Positions 1 through 8,142 are shown, counted from the stretch's first letter. The stretch is 13,833 bases of DNA from PBB1 sp046154125 (GCA_046154125.1 JBJXEJ010000183.1:1-13833); one strand, 5' to 3'. Notes: generated by a model from the sequence alone, not told the origin. Numbers and translations are program-made.

Positions 1-314
1 TTCAGCCCGAGCCGCTTGCGCAGCACCCCGCTGATCGTGCCGCGCACCGTGTGCGCCTGCCATCCGGTCAGCGACATCATCTGTTCCAGCGTCGCGCCCG
101 GGGCTGCGTTCAGCAGCGATATCAAGCGCGCCTGCTTGCTGGTGCCGATCGGTTCGACCGGAGCGGGCGGGACGAACGGCAGGTCAATGTCGACCTTTGC
201 GCGACCGCGCCGTGCGGTCTTTGCGATCACCACCGGCATCGCCGGCACTGCGATCTTCTTCGCGGACCGGACCTTCGTCGCCGTGGCCTTCGAGCCTGTC
301 GTATTCGCCTTCAT
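1..314 (-). CDS. DUF3489 domain protein, C-terminus cut by window edge
   Basis: Reads leftward from ATG at 314 and is still open at base 1, giving 104 visible residues. Residues 1-50 are a basic, low-complexity Ala/Lys/Val-rich leader. Residues 58-104 match the DUF3489 pattern: TSKQARLISLL, then GATLEQMMSLTGWQAHTVRG, then a GVLRKRLGL end. This looks like a small winged-helix or HTH-type DNA-binding fold. The start is supported by AGGAGA about 8 bases upstream. From general knowledge, DUF3489 genes often lie next to DUF2924 and serine-recombinase genes in phage-like islands; that neighbour would be beyond the left edge and is not seen. It is probably co-transcribed with the small gene at 438-626. 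Biochemical function is unknown. Confidence 0.85.
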   Translation of the reverse strand, partial: MKANTTGSKATATKVRSAKKIAVPAMPVVIAKTARRGRAKVDIDLPFVPPAPVEPIGTSKQARLISLLNAAPGATLEQMMSLTGWQAHTVRGTISGVLRKRLGL

Positions 315-437
315 CGAGCTTCTCCTGATGTCCACCGCGACCTTCGCGGCGGTGCACCAGTAACGCTCTGCGTGCGACACGCATCAAGTCATTTGTGCAG
401 CGTCAGACCCTCGGTCCAGGGCGGCTCACCACGGCCT

Positions 438-626
438 TCAGGCTGACTCGACCGACGGTATGCCCAGCCTCAGCCAGGCCACTGCGGCCGCCTCCGGCTC
501 CAGCTCGCGCCAGCGTTCCTGTTCCCACAGTTCAGCCGCCGCCTCGGCCAGGTCCGCCCCGGCCGGCCGGGGCCCTTCCTCGCGCAGCCGCAGCGCGCAG
601 CGAGCGATCCATTGCGAAGTTTCCAT
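438..626 (-). CDS. Small acidic protein of unknown function (62 aa)
   Basis: A 62-residue protein starting METSQWIARCALRLREEG and ending WLRLGIPSVESA. It is rich in Ala, Glu, Arg and Trp and is predicted largely helical, with no membrane segment or signal peptide. ATG at 626 is chosen because GGGAGGT lies 5-6 bases upstream. An in-frame ATG at 677 is rejected because it has no comparable ribosome site and would place the SOS box inside the coding region. I recognise the general look of small proteins found beside DUF3489/DUF2924 genes but cannot name a family. It is the first gene of the leftward arm, 123 bases ahead of the DUF3489 gene, and its start lies 26 bases from the LexA-box-like site, so SOS control is likely. 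Confidence 0.7.
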   Translation of the reverse strand: METSQWIARCALRLREEGPRPAGADLAEAAAELWEQERWRELEPEAAAVAWLRLGIPSVESA

Positions 627-652
627 ACCGACCTCCCGGGCATCCACGACAA

Positions 653-672
653 TACTGTGAAAATATACAGCC
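653..672. promoter_or_regulatory. LexA (SOS) box in divergent promoter region
   Basis: CTGT at 655-658, eight A/T-rich bases, then ACAG at 667-670, preceded by TA. This matches the proteobacterial LexA operator CTGT-N8-ACAG at every conserved position. It lies in an A/T-rich patch of an otherwise G/C-rich region, 26 bases upstream of the leftward gene start at 626 and about 125 bases upstream of the rightward gene start at 799. On the minus strand, TATATT and TATTGT within or beside the site could act as -10 elements, so bound LexA would cover a promoter. LexA binding is inferred from the motif only. Confidence 0.75.
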
Positions 673-798
673 TCCACTCCTCATCATCGACTTCAAAGCC
701 CTCTTCCGTTCTTCCCGCCCACCACCCCACCCATCTGGAGTACTGCATGACTTCCACCGTTAGTCCGTCCATGTCTTTCATAAACCTGGGAACACCCC

Positions 799-2169
799 AT
801 GCAGAAACCCACACCCGTCCGCGCTGCCTCCCGCACCGCCTCTACCATCACCGTCCAGGCTCTCGCTGAGCTCCAGCTCGATCCGAAGAACCCGCGCTTG
901 CATTCCAAGCGCCAGATCCAGCAGATCGCTAACAGCATCGAAGCCTTCGGCTTCAACGTCCCCGTCCTGGTCGACAGCCGCCTGAACGTCATCGCCGGCC
1001 ACGGCCGCGTGCTCGCCTGCCGCCAGCTCGGCTGGACCGAAGTCCCCACCATCGCGCTCGACCACCTGAGCCCCGCCCAGGCCCGCGCCTTCATGGTCGC
1101 GGACAACCGCCTCACCGACAACTCGACCTGGGACGACCAGCTGCTCGCCGAGAGCCTGAAGGAGCTCTCCGAGATGGACCTCGACTTCAAGCTCGACGCC
1201 ATCGGCTTCGAGCTCGCCGAGATCGACCTGCGCATCGAGCAGATGGACGAAGGCGACGAGCCCGAAGAAGAAGTCGAAGCCCCCGCACCGAACGCGATCC
1301 CCGTGTCCCGACTCGGCGACCTGTGGCTCCTCAATGACCACCGCCTCCTGTGCGGCAACGCCTTGCTCGCAGCCGACTACACCAGCGTGCTCGGAGGCAA
1401 GCAGGCTGACGTCGTCTTCACCGACCCGCCGTACAACGTGCCAATCGCAGGCCACGTCACTGGCCGCGTCACCGGCAACGGTGGGGTCCAGCACCGCGAA
1501 TTCGCCATGGCCTGCGGCGAGATGAGCGTCGAGCAGTTCACAGGATTCCTCAAGCAGGTGGTCACCCGCCTCATCGAGTCCAGCACCGACGGATCGATTC
1601 ACTACCTCTGCATGGACTGGCGCCACCTGCCCGAGATCCTCAGCGCCGGTGCGCTCTACACCGAGCTGAAGAACCTCTGCGTCTGGGCCAAGGACAACGC
1701 CGGCATGGGCAGCCTGTACCGCAGCGGCCACGAACTCGTCCTCGTCTACAAGCACGGCACCGCGCCCCACACCAACAACGTCCAGCTCGGCCAGTTCGGC
1801 CGCTACCGATCCAACGTGTGGAAGTACGCCGGGGTGAATTCCTTCGCCCGCGCCACCGACGAAGGCAACCTGCTCGACCTGCATCCCACGGTCAAGCCGG
1901 TGGCCATGATTGCCGACGCGCTCTACGACTGTTCCAACCGAGGCCAGTGGGTACTCGACCCTTTCCTGGGAAGCGGATCCACGCTGATCGCCGCCGAACG
2001 CACCGGCCGCCACTGCGCCGGCATCGAGCTCGACCCGCTGTACGTCGACACCGCCATCCGACGATGGCAGCGACACACCGGGCTCGATGCCGTCCATGCC
2101 CAAACCGGACTGACCTTCGACCAGACCATGAATCAGACCGTCCACCAGAAGGAGGCCGCCCATGTCTGA
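799..2169 (+). CDS. ParB-like N-terminal domain fused to beta-class DNA methyltransferase (N4-cytosine/N6-adenine type)
   Basis: A 456-residue fusion. Residues about 18-110 form a ParB/sulfiredoxin-like domain, with DPKNPR near 28-33 and the nucleotide-binding-type motif GHGR at 67-70. Residues about 145-445 form an amino-DNA methyltransferase: the catalytic motif DPPYN is at 209-213 and the S-adenosylmethionine-binding motif LDPFLGSGST at 386-395. The order, catalytic motif before SAM motif, marks the beta class. Such fusions are common next to phage terminases and are thought to modify element DNA rather than partition plasmids. No partner restriction gene is adjacent. ATG at 799 is the first possible start, because an in-frame TAA lies at 781; its ribosome site (GGGA) is weak. 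The stop overlaps the next gene by 8 bases. The target sequence cannot be deduced. Confidence 0.93.
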   Translation: MQKPTPVRAASRTASTITVQALAELQLDPKNPRLHSKRQIQQIANSIEAFGFNVPVLVDSRLNVIAGHGRVLACRQLGWTEVPTIALDHLSPAQARAFMVADNRLTDNSTWDDQLLAESLKELSEMDLDFKLDAIGFELAEIDLRIEQMDEGDEPEEEVEAPAPNAIPVSRLGDLWLLNDHRLLCGNALLAADYTSVLGGKQADVVFTDPPYNVPIAGHVTGRVTGNGGVQHREFAMACGEMSVEQFTGFLKQVVTRLIESSTDGSIHYLCMDWRHLPEILSAGALYTELKNLCVWAKDNAGMGSLYRSGHELVLVYKHGTAPHTNNVQLGQFGRYRSNVWKYAGVNSFARATDEGNLLDLHPTVKPVAMIADALYDCSNRGQWVLDPFLGSGSTLIAAERTGRHCAGIELDPLYVDTAIRRWQRHTGLDAVHAQTGLTFDQTMNQTVHQKEAAHV

Positions 2170-2566
2170 CCCCACCGGCTACGGCAAACCCCCTCGCGCC
2201 ACCCGCTTCCAGAAGGGCCGCTCCGGCAACCCCGCCGGTCGCCCCAAGGGCCGGCTCAACGTCGCCACCGTCTTCCAGCAAGCCTTGTCGGCCACCGTCA
2301 TGGTCAACGAGGGGGGCCGGCGTGTGCCGCGCAGCAAGCTCGACGTCGCCCTCACGCAGCTGGTCAACCAGGCCGTCAGCGGCGACCTGCAGGCCATCCG
2401 CATGGTGCTGACGCTGGCCCCGATGGTCGACCCTGACGGAGCACAGGGCCACACCCCGCCGGACCTGAAAGCCGATCGCGAACTGGCGCGGAAGATCATG
2501 GCCCGCATGGCGGGGCTGGACTCCAGCGAGGAATCAGCACAGGAAGCGGAGGCCGAACATGAATGA
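2162..2566 (+). CDS. DUF5681 domain protein, terminase-associated
   Basis: A 134-residue protein whose N-terminus carries the DUF5681 signature: residues 15-30 read RFQKGRSGNPAGRPKG, a basic Gly/Arg/Pro-rich motif likely to contact nucleic acid. A helical middle (about 33-90) and an acidic tail (ESAQEAEAEHE) follow. Its position directly before the large terminase, coupled by an 8-base overlap, suggests a DNA-recognition or small-terminase-like role. That is inference from context, because the sequence does not resemble a classical TerS. The start is secure: AAGGAGG lies about 7 bases before ATG 2162, inside the end of the methyltransferase gene. Confidence 0.85.
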   Translation: MSDPTGYGKPPRATRFQKGRSGNPAGRPKGRLNVATVFQQALSATVMVNEGGRRVPRSKLDVALTQLVNQAVSGDLQAIRMVLTLAPMVDPDGAQGHTPPDLKADRELARKIMARMAGLDSSEESAQEAEAEHE

Positions 2567-4001
2567 CCGCGAAGTCTCTGCCTGCCTGCGTACCGACCTG
2601 GGAGTCTTCATCGAACGGGTGTTCAACCACCTGTTCCCCAACACCGCCTACCTGCCCAACTGGCACATCGATCTGATCGCGGCACGCCTGGAGGACGTGC
2701 TTGAAGGGCGCTGCACCCGGCTGATCATCAACGTCCCACCCCGGTCCCTCAAATCGGTGATGGCCTCGGTCGCCTTCGTGGCCTGGGCACTGGGCCGCAA
2801 CCCGAGCCGCCAGATCATCTGCGCCAGCTACGGCCAGGATCTCGCCGACAAGCTGGCCCAGGACACCCGCAGCGTGATGCAGAGCGACTGGTACCGGCGC
2901 CTGTTCGGCAACGTCCTCGAAGGCAGCCGGCCGGCCGCAGCCGACTTCAGGACCCATGCAGGAGGAGGGCGCTTCGCCACCTCGGTGGGCGGGGTGCTGA
3001 CTGGCCGCGGGGGCGACCTGATCATCATCGACGACCCGCTCAAACCCGACGGGGCGATGTCCGATGCAGAACGCAAGAGCGCCAACGACTGGTTCGACCA
3101 CACCGTCATCAGCCGGCTCAACGACAAGAACACCGGCGCCATCGTCATCATCATGCAGCGGCTGCACCAGGACGACCTGGTCGGTCATGTGCTCGAACAA
3201 GGCGGCTGGGACACGCTGGTGCTGCCGGCGATCGCCGAGGAGCGGCAGGTGTTCAAGTACAGCAACGTCTTCGGCGACCACCGCAAGGTGCGACATGAAG
3301 GTGATGTGCTGCACCCCGAGCGGGAAGACCGACCCATCCTGTTCCAGCTCAAGGCCACGCTGGGCGAGTACCACTACGCCGGGCAGTACCAGCAGGCGCC
3401 GGCCCCGAGCGGGGGAGGGATCTTCAAGCACGAGTGGATCCGGTTCCACGAGCCACACGAGCGACCGGAAGCATTCGACCAGACGATCCAGAGCTGGGAC
3501 ACCGCGAACAAGGAGACCGAGCTGGCCGACTACAGCGTGTGCACGACCTGGGGGATCCACGGCAAGGACAGCTACCTGATCGACGTGAGGCGAGCCAAGA
3601 TGGACTTCCCGACGCTGAGGAAGGCGGTGATCGAGCAGATCGAACGGTACCAACCGCAAGTCGTGCTGATCGAGGACAAGGCCTCGGGCACGCAGCTGAT
3701 CCAGGAGCTCAGAAACCTTGGCCAACCGATCAAGGCGATCAAGCCGCTAGGCGACAAGGTCATGCGGGCGAGGGCGCAGACGGCCAGCTTCGAGAGCGGG
3801 TTCGTCCGGCTGCCGAGGCAGGCGGTCTGGCTCGATGCCTATGTTCACGAGCTGCTGACCTTTCCGCGGGGCAAGTACGACGATCAGGTGGACTCGACGG
3901 CGCAGGCGCTGGCGTGGCTGGTGACCGAGGGGATGGAGTCGGGGATCATGGGGTACTACCGAAAAATGGACGAGGAAATGAGGCAGGGCAGGGGTGAATG
4001 A
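2559..4001 (+). CDS. Phage terminase large subunit (packaging ATPase/nuclease)
   Basis: A 480-residue protein of normal family length. The ATPase half has a Walker A-like motif PPRSLKS at 60-66 and Walker B LIIIDD at 154-159. The C-terminal RNase H-like nuclease half has SWDTANKE with Asp314, VLIEDKASGT with Glu372/Asp373, and YDDQVDSTAQA with Asp441, Asp442 and Asp445. These acidic residues fit the metal-binding site that cuts concatemeric phage DNA. All catalytic motifs are present, so the protein looks functional. It is translationally coupled to the DUF5681 gene (ATGAATGA overlap), with GGAGG 6 bases before the start. No portal, protease or capsid gene follows; the next gene is hsdR. The element is therefore either a decayed prophage or a packaging-type satellite with defence cargo. 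Confidence 0.93.
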   Translation: MNDREVSACLRTDLGVFIERVFNHLFPNTAYLPNWHIDLIAARLEDVLEGRCTRLIINVPPRSLKSVMASVAFVAWALGRNPSRQIICASYGQDLADKLAQDTRSVMQSDWYRRLFGNVLEGSRPAAADFRTHAGGGRFATSVGGVLTGRGGDLIIIDDPLKPDGAMSDAERKSANDWFDHTVISRLNDKNTGAIVIIMQRLHQDDLVGHVLEQGGWDTLVLPAIAEERQVFKYSNVFGDHRKVRHEGDVLHPEREDRPILFQLKATLGEYHYAGQYQQAPAPSGGGIFKHEWIRFHEPHERPEAFDQTIQSWDTANKETELADYSVCTTWGIHGKDSYLIDVRRAKMDFPTLRKAVIEQIERYQPQVVLIEDKASGTQLIQELRNLGQPIKAIKPLGDKVMRARAQTASFESGFVRLPRQAVWLDAYVHELLTFPRGKYDDQVDSTAQALAWLVTEGMESGIMGYYRKMDEEMRQGRGE

Positions 4002-4092
4002 TTGAATGCTTCCGTTCGGGAATCAAGGAATCGTTGCTCGAACGGATCAACCTCAAAGGCGCCTTCATCACCAGATTCATCCTTCCTCGTGA

Positions 4093-4120
4093 TTGAGCCG
4101 GTAATTCGCCTGGGTAGACT
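4093..4120 (+). promoter_or_regulatory. Possible sigma-70 promoter for the hsd operon
   Basis: TTGAGC (4093-4098) and TAGACT (4115-4120) lie 16 bases apart in the 167-base gap between the terminase stop and the favoured hsdR start. Each matches four of six consensus bases. It is the best pair I see in the gap and is correctly oriented, but hexamers of this quality occur by chance. Confidence 0.3.
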
Positions 4121-4168
4121 TCGCTCGACCCCAATGTGATTGCAGCGGCACAAGCCCGAGGGACGCAG

Positions 4169-6646
4169 TTGGACAAGAGCAAGCTCAGCGAAACCGACAT
4201 CTGCGAGAAGTTCATCAGCCCGGCGCTCACGGCAGCAGGCTGGGACATCCATGAGCAAATTCTTCGTGAGTACCCGCTGCGACCGGGACGCATGGTGGTC
4301 CGCGGCCAGAAGGCTTCCCGCGACAAGAAGTCGGTGCTGCGCGCCGACTACGTCTTGTTCTGGAAGGCCAACATCCCGCTGGCCGTCATCGAGGCCAAGG
4401 ACAACACCCAGGCGGTCGGCGCCGGCATCCAGCAGGCGCTGAGCTACGCCAAGTTGCTGGGCGTGCCCTTCGTGTTCGCCAGCAATGGTGACGGCTTCGT
4501 GTTCCGCGACGCCACGCTGGCCACCGGCACGCTGGAGGCAAGTCTCGGCCTCGACCAGTTTCCCCCACCCGCTGAGCTGTGGGCACGCCTGTGTGCCCAC
4601 AGGGGTTGGACGCCCGGAGAGCAGGCCATCGCTGGCCAGGCCTACTCGCCCAGCAAGACGCCGCGCTACTACCAGCTCAACGCCATCAACCGCACGGTCG
4701 AGGCCATCGCACAGGGTCAGAGCCGAATCCTGCTGGTCATGGCCACCGGAACCGGCAAAACCTACACCGCCTTCCAGATCATCTACCGGCTCTGGAAATC
4801 GAGCTGGCGCGCCGACAAGCCCTCCGGCCAGAAGCGCATCCTCTTCCTGGCCGACAGGAACATCCTGATCGACCAAACCATGGTCAACGACTTTCGCCCG
4901 TTCAAGGGGGCAATGGCCAAGCTGAGCCCGAACGCCAAGGGCGTCGAGCGGGTTGATGCCACAACCGGAAAGCACTTCATCGAAGAGCTCGACGTGGCGG
5001 TGAGCAAGACCACCAAACAGGTCGACAAGAGCTACGAGATCTACTTGTCGCTGTACCAAGCCGTCTCGGGCACCGAGGAAGAGCAGAACATCTACAAGCA
5101 GTTCTCGCCCGACTTCTTCGACCTGATCGTGGTGGACGAGTGCCACCGCGGCAGCGCCGACGAGGACTCGGCCTGGCGCGAGATCCTCACCTACTTCAAG
5201 GCAGCGACGCAGATCGGCCTGACTGCCACGCCGAAGGAGACCGAGCACATCTCCAACACCGATTATTTCGGTGAGCCGGTCTACACCTACTCGCTGAAGC
5301 AAGGCATCGAAGACGGCTACCTCGCGCCCTACAAGGTGATCCGCGTCGACCTCGACAAGGACACCTTCGGCTGGCGTCCGCCCGAAGGCATGGTCGACAA
5401 GTTCGGCAATGTCATCGAAGACCGCATCTACAACGCCACCGACATGAACCGCAAGCTCGTGCTGGAGCGACGCGACGAGGTGGTGGCCGCCAAGATCACC
5501 GAGTACCTGAAGGCGACCGACCGCTACGCCAAGACCATCGTGTTCTGCGAAGACATCGACCACGCCAACCGCATGCGTCAGGCCTTGAGCAATGCCAACG
5601 CCGACATCGCCGCCGCGAACCCGCTCTATGTGGTGCAGATCACCGGCGACAACGCCGAAGGCAAGGCCCAGCTCGACAACTTTATCGACCCCGAAAAACG
5701 CTACCCGGTCATCGCCACCACGTCCAAGCTGATGAGCACGGGGGTCGATGCCCAGACCTGCAAGCTCATCGTGCTGGACCAGAACATCAAATCGAGGACC
5801 TTGTTCAAGCAGATCATCGGCCGCGGCACTCGGCTCCGCGAAGACCTGGGCAAGACATGGTTCACGATCCTCGACTTCAAGCGCGCCACCGACATCTTTG
5901 CCGACAAGGATTTCGACGGCGACCCGGTACAGGTCTACGAGCCCAAGGGCGATGAGCCTGTCATCCCCCCGGAACCGCCCGTGGGTGGCCCCGACACGAG
6001 CAGCGAAGACCCCGGCGAGCCTGGCTTTGCAACTCCACCGGGCGAACTGCCGCCCGGCCCGGGCGGTGACCCTGCGCCCATCAAGCGCTACATCGTCGGC
6101 GGCAGCGTTAATGTCAGCGTGGCCCGTGAGCGCGTGCAGTACCTCAACGCCCAGGGCAAGCTCATCACCGAGAGCCTGCGCGACTACACCCGCATCAACG
6201 TGATGCGCCAGTTCGACTCGCTCGACAAGTTCCTGCAGGCCTGGAGCGATGCCGACCGCAAGGCCGCATTGATCGACGCCCTCGAAGCCGAGGGCGTGCT
6301 GTTCGACGCCCTGGCTGACGAGGTGGGCAAGGACCTCGACCCCTTCGACCTGCTGCTGCACGTGGCCTACGACATGCCGCCGCTCACGAGGCAGGAACGG
6401 GCCAACCGGGTGAAGAAGCGCAACGCATTCGCCAAGTACGGCGAGGTGGCGCGCAAGGTCATCGAAGCGCTGATCGACAAGTACGCCGACGAAGGCGTGC
6501 AGACCATCGAAAGTATCGAAGTGCTGCGCGTGCCGCCACTCGACAAGCTGGGCACGCCAACCGAACTCGTCAAGAGCTTCGGCGGCCGCCCGCAATACGA
6601 CGCAGCATTGCGCAGCCTTGAACAAGAGCTGTACTCATCACAGTGA
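4169..6646 (+). CDS. hsdR: Type I restriction enzyme R subunit (endonuclease/translocase)
   Basis: An 825-residue EcoEI-like HsdR. Asp60 followed by Glu75-Ala-Lys77 (VIEAKD) is the PD-(D/E)XK nuclease site that makes the double-strand break. The SF2 motor has Walker A ATGTGKT at 192-198, DECH at 323-326, TATP at 352-355 and motif VI QIIGRGTR at 548-555. A Pro/Gly/Glu-rich linker (about 591-637) precedes an EcoEI_R_C-type domain that likely docks on HsdM/HsdS; the protein ends FGGRPQYDAALRSLEQELY. TTG 4169 is chosen because GAGGGA lies 5 bases upstream and the protein then begins MDKSKLSETDICEKFI, typical of the family. GTG at 4136 in the same frame, adding 11 residues, has no ribosome site but remains possible. 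It is first in the operon and appears intact. Confidence 0.95.
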   Translation: MDKSKLSETDICEKFISPALTAAGWDIHEQILREYPLRPGRMVVRGQKASRDKKSVLRADYVLFWKANIPLAVIEAKDNTQAVGAGIQQALSYAKLLGVPFVFASNGDGFVFRDATLATGTLEASLGLDQFPPPAELWARLCAHRGWTPGEQAIAGQAYSPSKTPRYYQLNAINRTVEAIAQGQSRILLVMATGTGKTYTAFQIIYRLWKSSWRADKPSGQKRILFLADRNILIDQTMVNDFRPFKGAMAKLSPNAKGVERVDATTGKHFIEELDVAVSKTTKQVDKSYEIYLSLYQAVSGTEEEQNIYKQFSPDFFDLIVVDECHRGSADEDSAWREILTYFKAATQIGLTATPKETEHISNTDYFGEPVYTYSLKQGIEDGYLAPYKVIRVDLDKDTFGWRPPEGMVDKFGNVIEDRIYNATDMNRKLVLERRDEVVAAKITEYLKATDRYAKTIVFCEDIDHANRMRQALSNANADIAAANPLYVVQITGDNAEGKAQLDNFIDPEKRYPVIATTSKLMSTGVDAQTCKLIVLDQNIKSRTLFKQIIGRGTRLREDLGKTWFTILDFKRATDIFADKDFDGDPVQVYEPKGDEPVIPPEPPVGGPDTSSEDPGEPGFATPPGELPPGPGGDPAPIKRYIVGGSVNVSVARERVQYLNAQGKLITESLRDYTRINVMRQFDSLDKFLQAWSDADRKAALIDALEAEGVLFDALADEVGKDLDPFDLLLHVAYDMPPLTRQERANRVKKRNAFAKYGEVARKVIEALIDKYADEGVQTIESIEVLRVPPLDKLGTPTELVKSFGGRPQYDAALRSLEQELYSSQ

Positions 6647-6653
6647 GTACAGC
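6628..6653. promoter_or_regulatory. Perfect 10-bp inverted repeat across the hsdR stop codon
   Basis: GCTGTACTCA (6628-6637) and its exact complement TGAGTACAGC (6644-6653) are separated by 6 bases (6638-6643). The hsdR TGA (6644-6646) is the first triplet of the right arm. The structure ends 19 bases before the hsdM ATG and 12 before its AGGAA ribosome site. No T-run follows, so it is not a classical terminator. It could be an mRNA hairpin that adjusts the HsdR:HsdM ratio or protects an mRNA end, or a DNA operator with dyad symmetry. Function is inferred only. Confidence 0.6.
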
Positions 6654-6672
6654 CAGCCCTCACTAGGAACCG

Positions 6673-8142
6673 ATGTCCAACCTCTCCACTGTCATCAAGT
6701 CCATCCAGGACGTCATGCGTCAAGACAGCGGCGTCGATGGCGACGCCCAGCGCATCTCGCAACTCACCTGGCTGCTTTTCCTGAAAGTCTTCGACGCGCA
6801 GGAAGAAGAACTCGAACTCACGCGCGACGCCTACAAGAGCCCGATCCCGGAGCACCTGCGCTGGCGCAACTGGGCTGCGGACCCCGAAGGCGTCACGGGC
6901 GAGGCGCTGCTCGACTTCGTCAACGTGCAGCTTTTCCCCAAGCTGAAAGCCTTGCCCGGTGATGCCGAACGCAACCCGCGCGGCTTCGTCGTGCGCAGCG
7001 TGTTCGAAGACGCCTACAACTACATGAAGAGCGGGCAGCTGCTGCGGCAGGTGATCAACAAGCTCAACGCGATCGACTTCAACCGCCAGGCCGAGCGCCA
7101 TCAGTTCAATGACCTGTACGAGAAGATCCTGCGCGACCTTCAGAGCGCCGGCAATGCGGGCGAGTTCTACACGCCACGCGCAGTCACGCAGTTCATGGTC
7201 GACATGGTCAATCCGCGCCTGGGCGAAGTGGTGTTCGACCCGGCCTGTGGCACCGGGGGCTTCCTGGTCTGCACGCTGGAGCATCTGCGGCAGCAGGTGA
7301 AGAACGAGCAGGACCAGGCCACGCTGCAACGCAGCGTGCGCGGCGTGGAGAAGAAGCAGTTGCCGCACATGCTGTGCACCACCAACATGATGTTGCACGG
7401 CGTGGAGGTGCCCAGCCTGATCGTCCACGATAACACTCTGACCCGCCCACTGCGCGACTACGGCGCCGCCGACCGTGTGGACGTGATCATCACCAACCCG
7501 CCCTTTGGCGGCGTGGAAGAGCCGGGCACTGAGAACAACTTTCCGGCTGATGTGCGCACCAAGGAAACGGCCGACCTGTTCCTCGTGCTGATCAAGCAAC
7601 TGCTCAAGCCCGGCGGGCGCGGGGCGCTCGTGCTACCGGACGGCACATTGTTCGGTGAAGGCGTGAAGAGCCGAATAAAGGAACAACTGCTGGCCGAATG
7701 CAACCTGCACACCATCGTGCGACTGCCCAACGGCGTGTTCAGTCCCTACACCGGCATCAAGACCAATCTGCTGTTCTTCACCAAGGGCCAGCCGACGCAG
7801 GACATCTGGTACTACGAGCACCAGTACCCAGCGGGCGTGAAGACCTACAACAAGACCAAGCCGATCCGCATCGAAGAGTTTGATGTCGAGAAGGCTTGGT
7901 GGGGCAGCGATGCCGAAGGCTTCGCGGGTCGCGTCGAGGGCGAGTTCGCATGGAAGGTGGGCATAGGCGCGATCAAGGCGGCGGGCTTCAATCTAGATCA
8001 GAAGAACCCACATCGTGGTCCCGAGGCCAGCCTCGATCCAGATGAGTTGATGGCCGAGTACCGCCGGCTGAAAGCCGAGGCGCAGGGGCTTCGAGATCAC
8101 TTGAAGGCAATCCTCGCTGAGTCTCTGGGAGCGCGAACGTGA
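6673..8142 (+). CDS. hsdM: Type I DNA methyltransferase M subunit (N6-adenine)
   Basis: A 489-residue HsdM of usual length. Residues 1-150 form the helical HsdM N-terminal domain, beginning MSNLSTVIKSIQDVMRQDSG. The catalytic N6_Mtase domain follows, with SAM-binding motif FDPACGTGGF at 188-197 and catalytic motif NPPFGG at 275-280. The motif GEFYTPRAV typical of HsdM is just before it. With HsdS it would form the M2S1 methylase that marks self DNA on adenine. AGGAA 4-5 bases before ATG supports the start. Its stop is in a 4-base GTGA overlap with hsdS, so the two are translationally coupled, as expected for subunits of one complex. No damage to key residues is seen. Confidence 0.96.
   Translation: MSNLSTVIKSIQDVMRQDSGVDGDAQRISQLTWLLFLKVFDAQEEELELTRDAYKSPIPEHLRWRNWAADPEGVTGEALLDFVNVQLFPKLKALPGDAERNPRGFVVRSVFEDAYNYMKSGQLLRQVINKLNAIDFNRQAERHQFNDLYEKILRDLQSAGNAGEFYTPRAVTQFMVDMVNPRLGEVVFDPACGTGGFLVCTLEHLRQQVKNEQDQATLQRSVRGVEKKQLPHMLCTTNMMLHGVEVPSLIVHDNTLTRPLRDYGAADRVDVIITNPPFGGVEEPGTENNFPADVRTKETADLFLVLIKQLLKPGGRGALVLPDGTLFGEGVKSRIKEQLLAECNLHTIVRLPNGVFSPYTGIKTNLLFFTKGQPTQDIWYYEHQYPAGVKTYNKTKPIRIEEFDVEKAWWGSDAEGFAGRVEGEFAWKVGIGAIKAAGFNLDQKNPHRGPEASLDPDELMAEYRRLKAEAQGLRDHLKAILAESLGART

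Noticed and set aside
747..869. Short plus-strand frame (40 aa) with a TGGAG site, starting before the methyltransferase gene
   Set aside because: It overlaps the methyltransferase start in another frame and has an arbitrary His/Arg/Pro-rich composition after 799. A leader peptide is possible but nothing beyond the ribosome-site resemblance supports it.
799..2169. ParB domain as evidence of plasmid partition or a replication origin
   Set aside because: The domain is fused to a methyltransferase and lies in a terminase operon; there is no parA, no cluster of parS-like sites and no replication gene.
4012..4065. Inverted repeat CCGTTCG/CGAACGG and the palindrome AAGGCGCCTT between terL and hsdR
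   Set aside because: Arms of 7 bp with a 20-base loop and a single 10-base palindrome are not distinctive in G/C-rich DNA; no T-run follows, so no terminator is called.
3956..6625. Very long open frame on the minus strand opposite hsdR
   Set aside because: It is a by-product of high G+C coding DNA: the plus strand encodes a clear HsdR with all motifs, and the antisense product shows no recognisable domain. The same holds for the long antisense frames at 778-2175, 2496-3725, 6367-7599 and 11232-12659.
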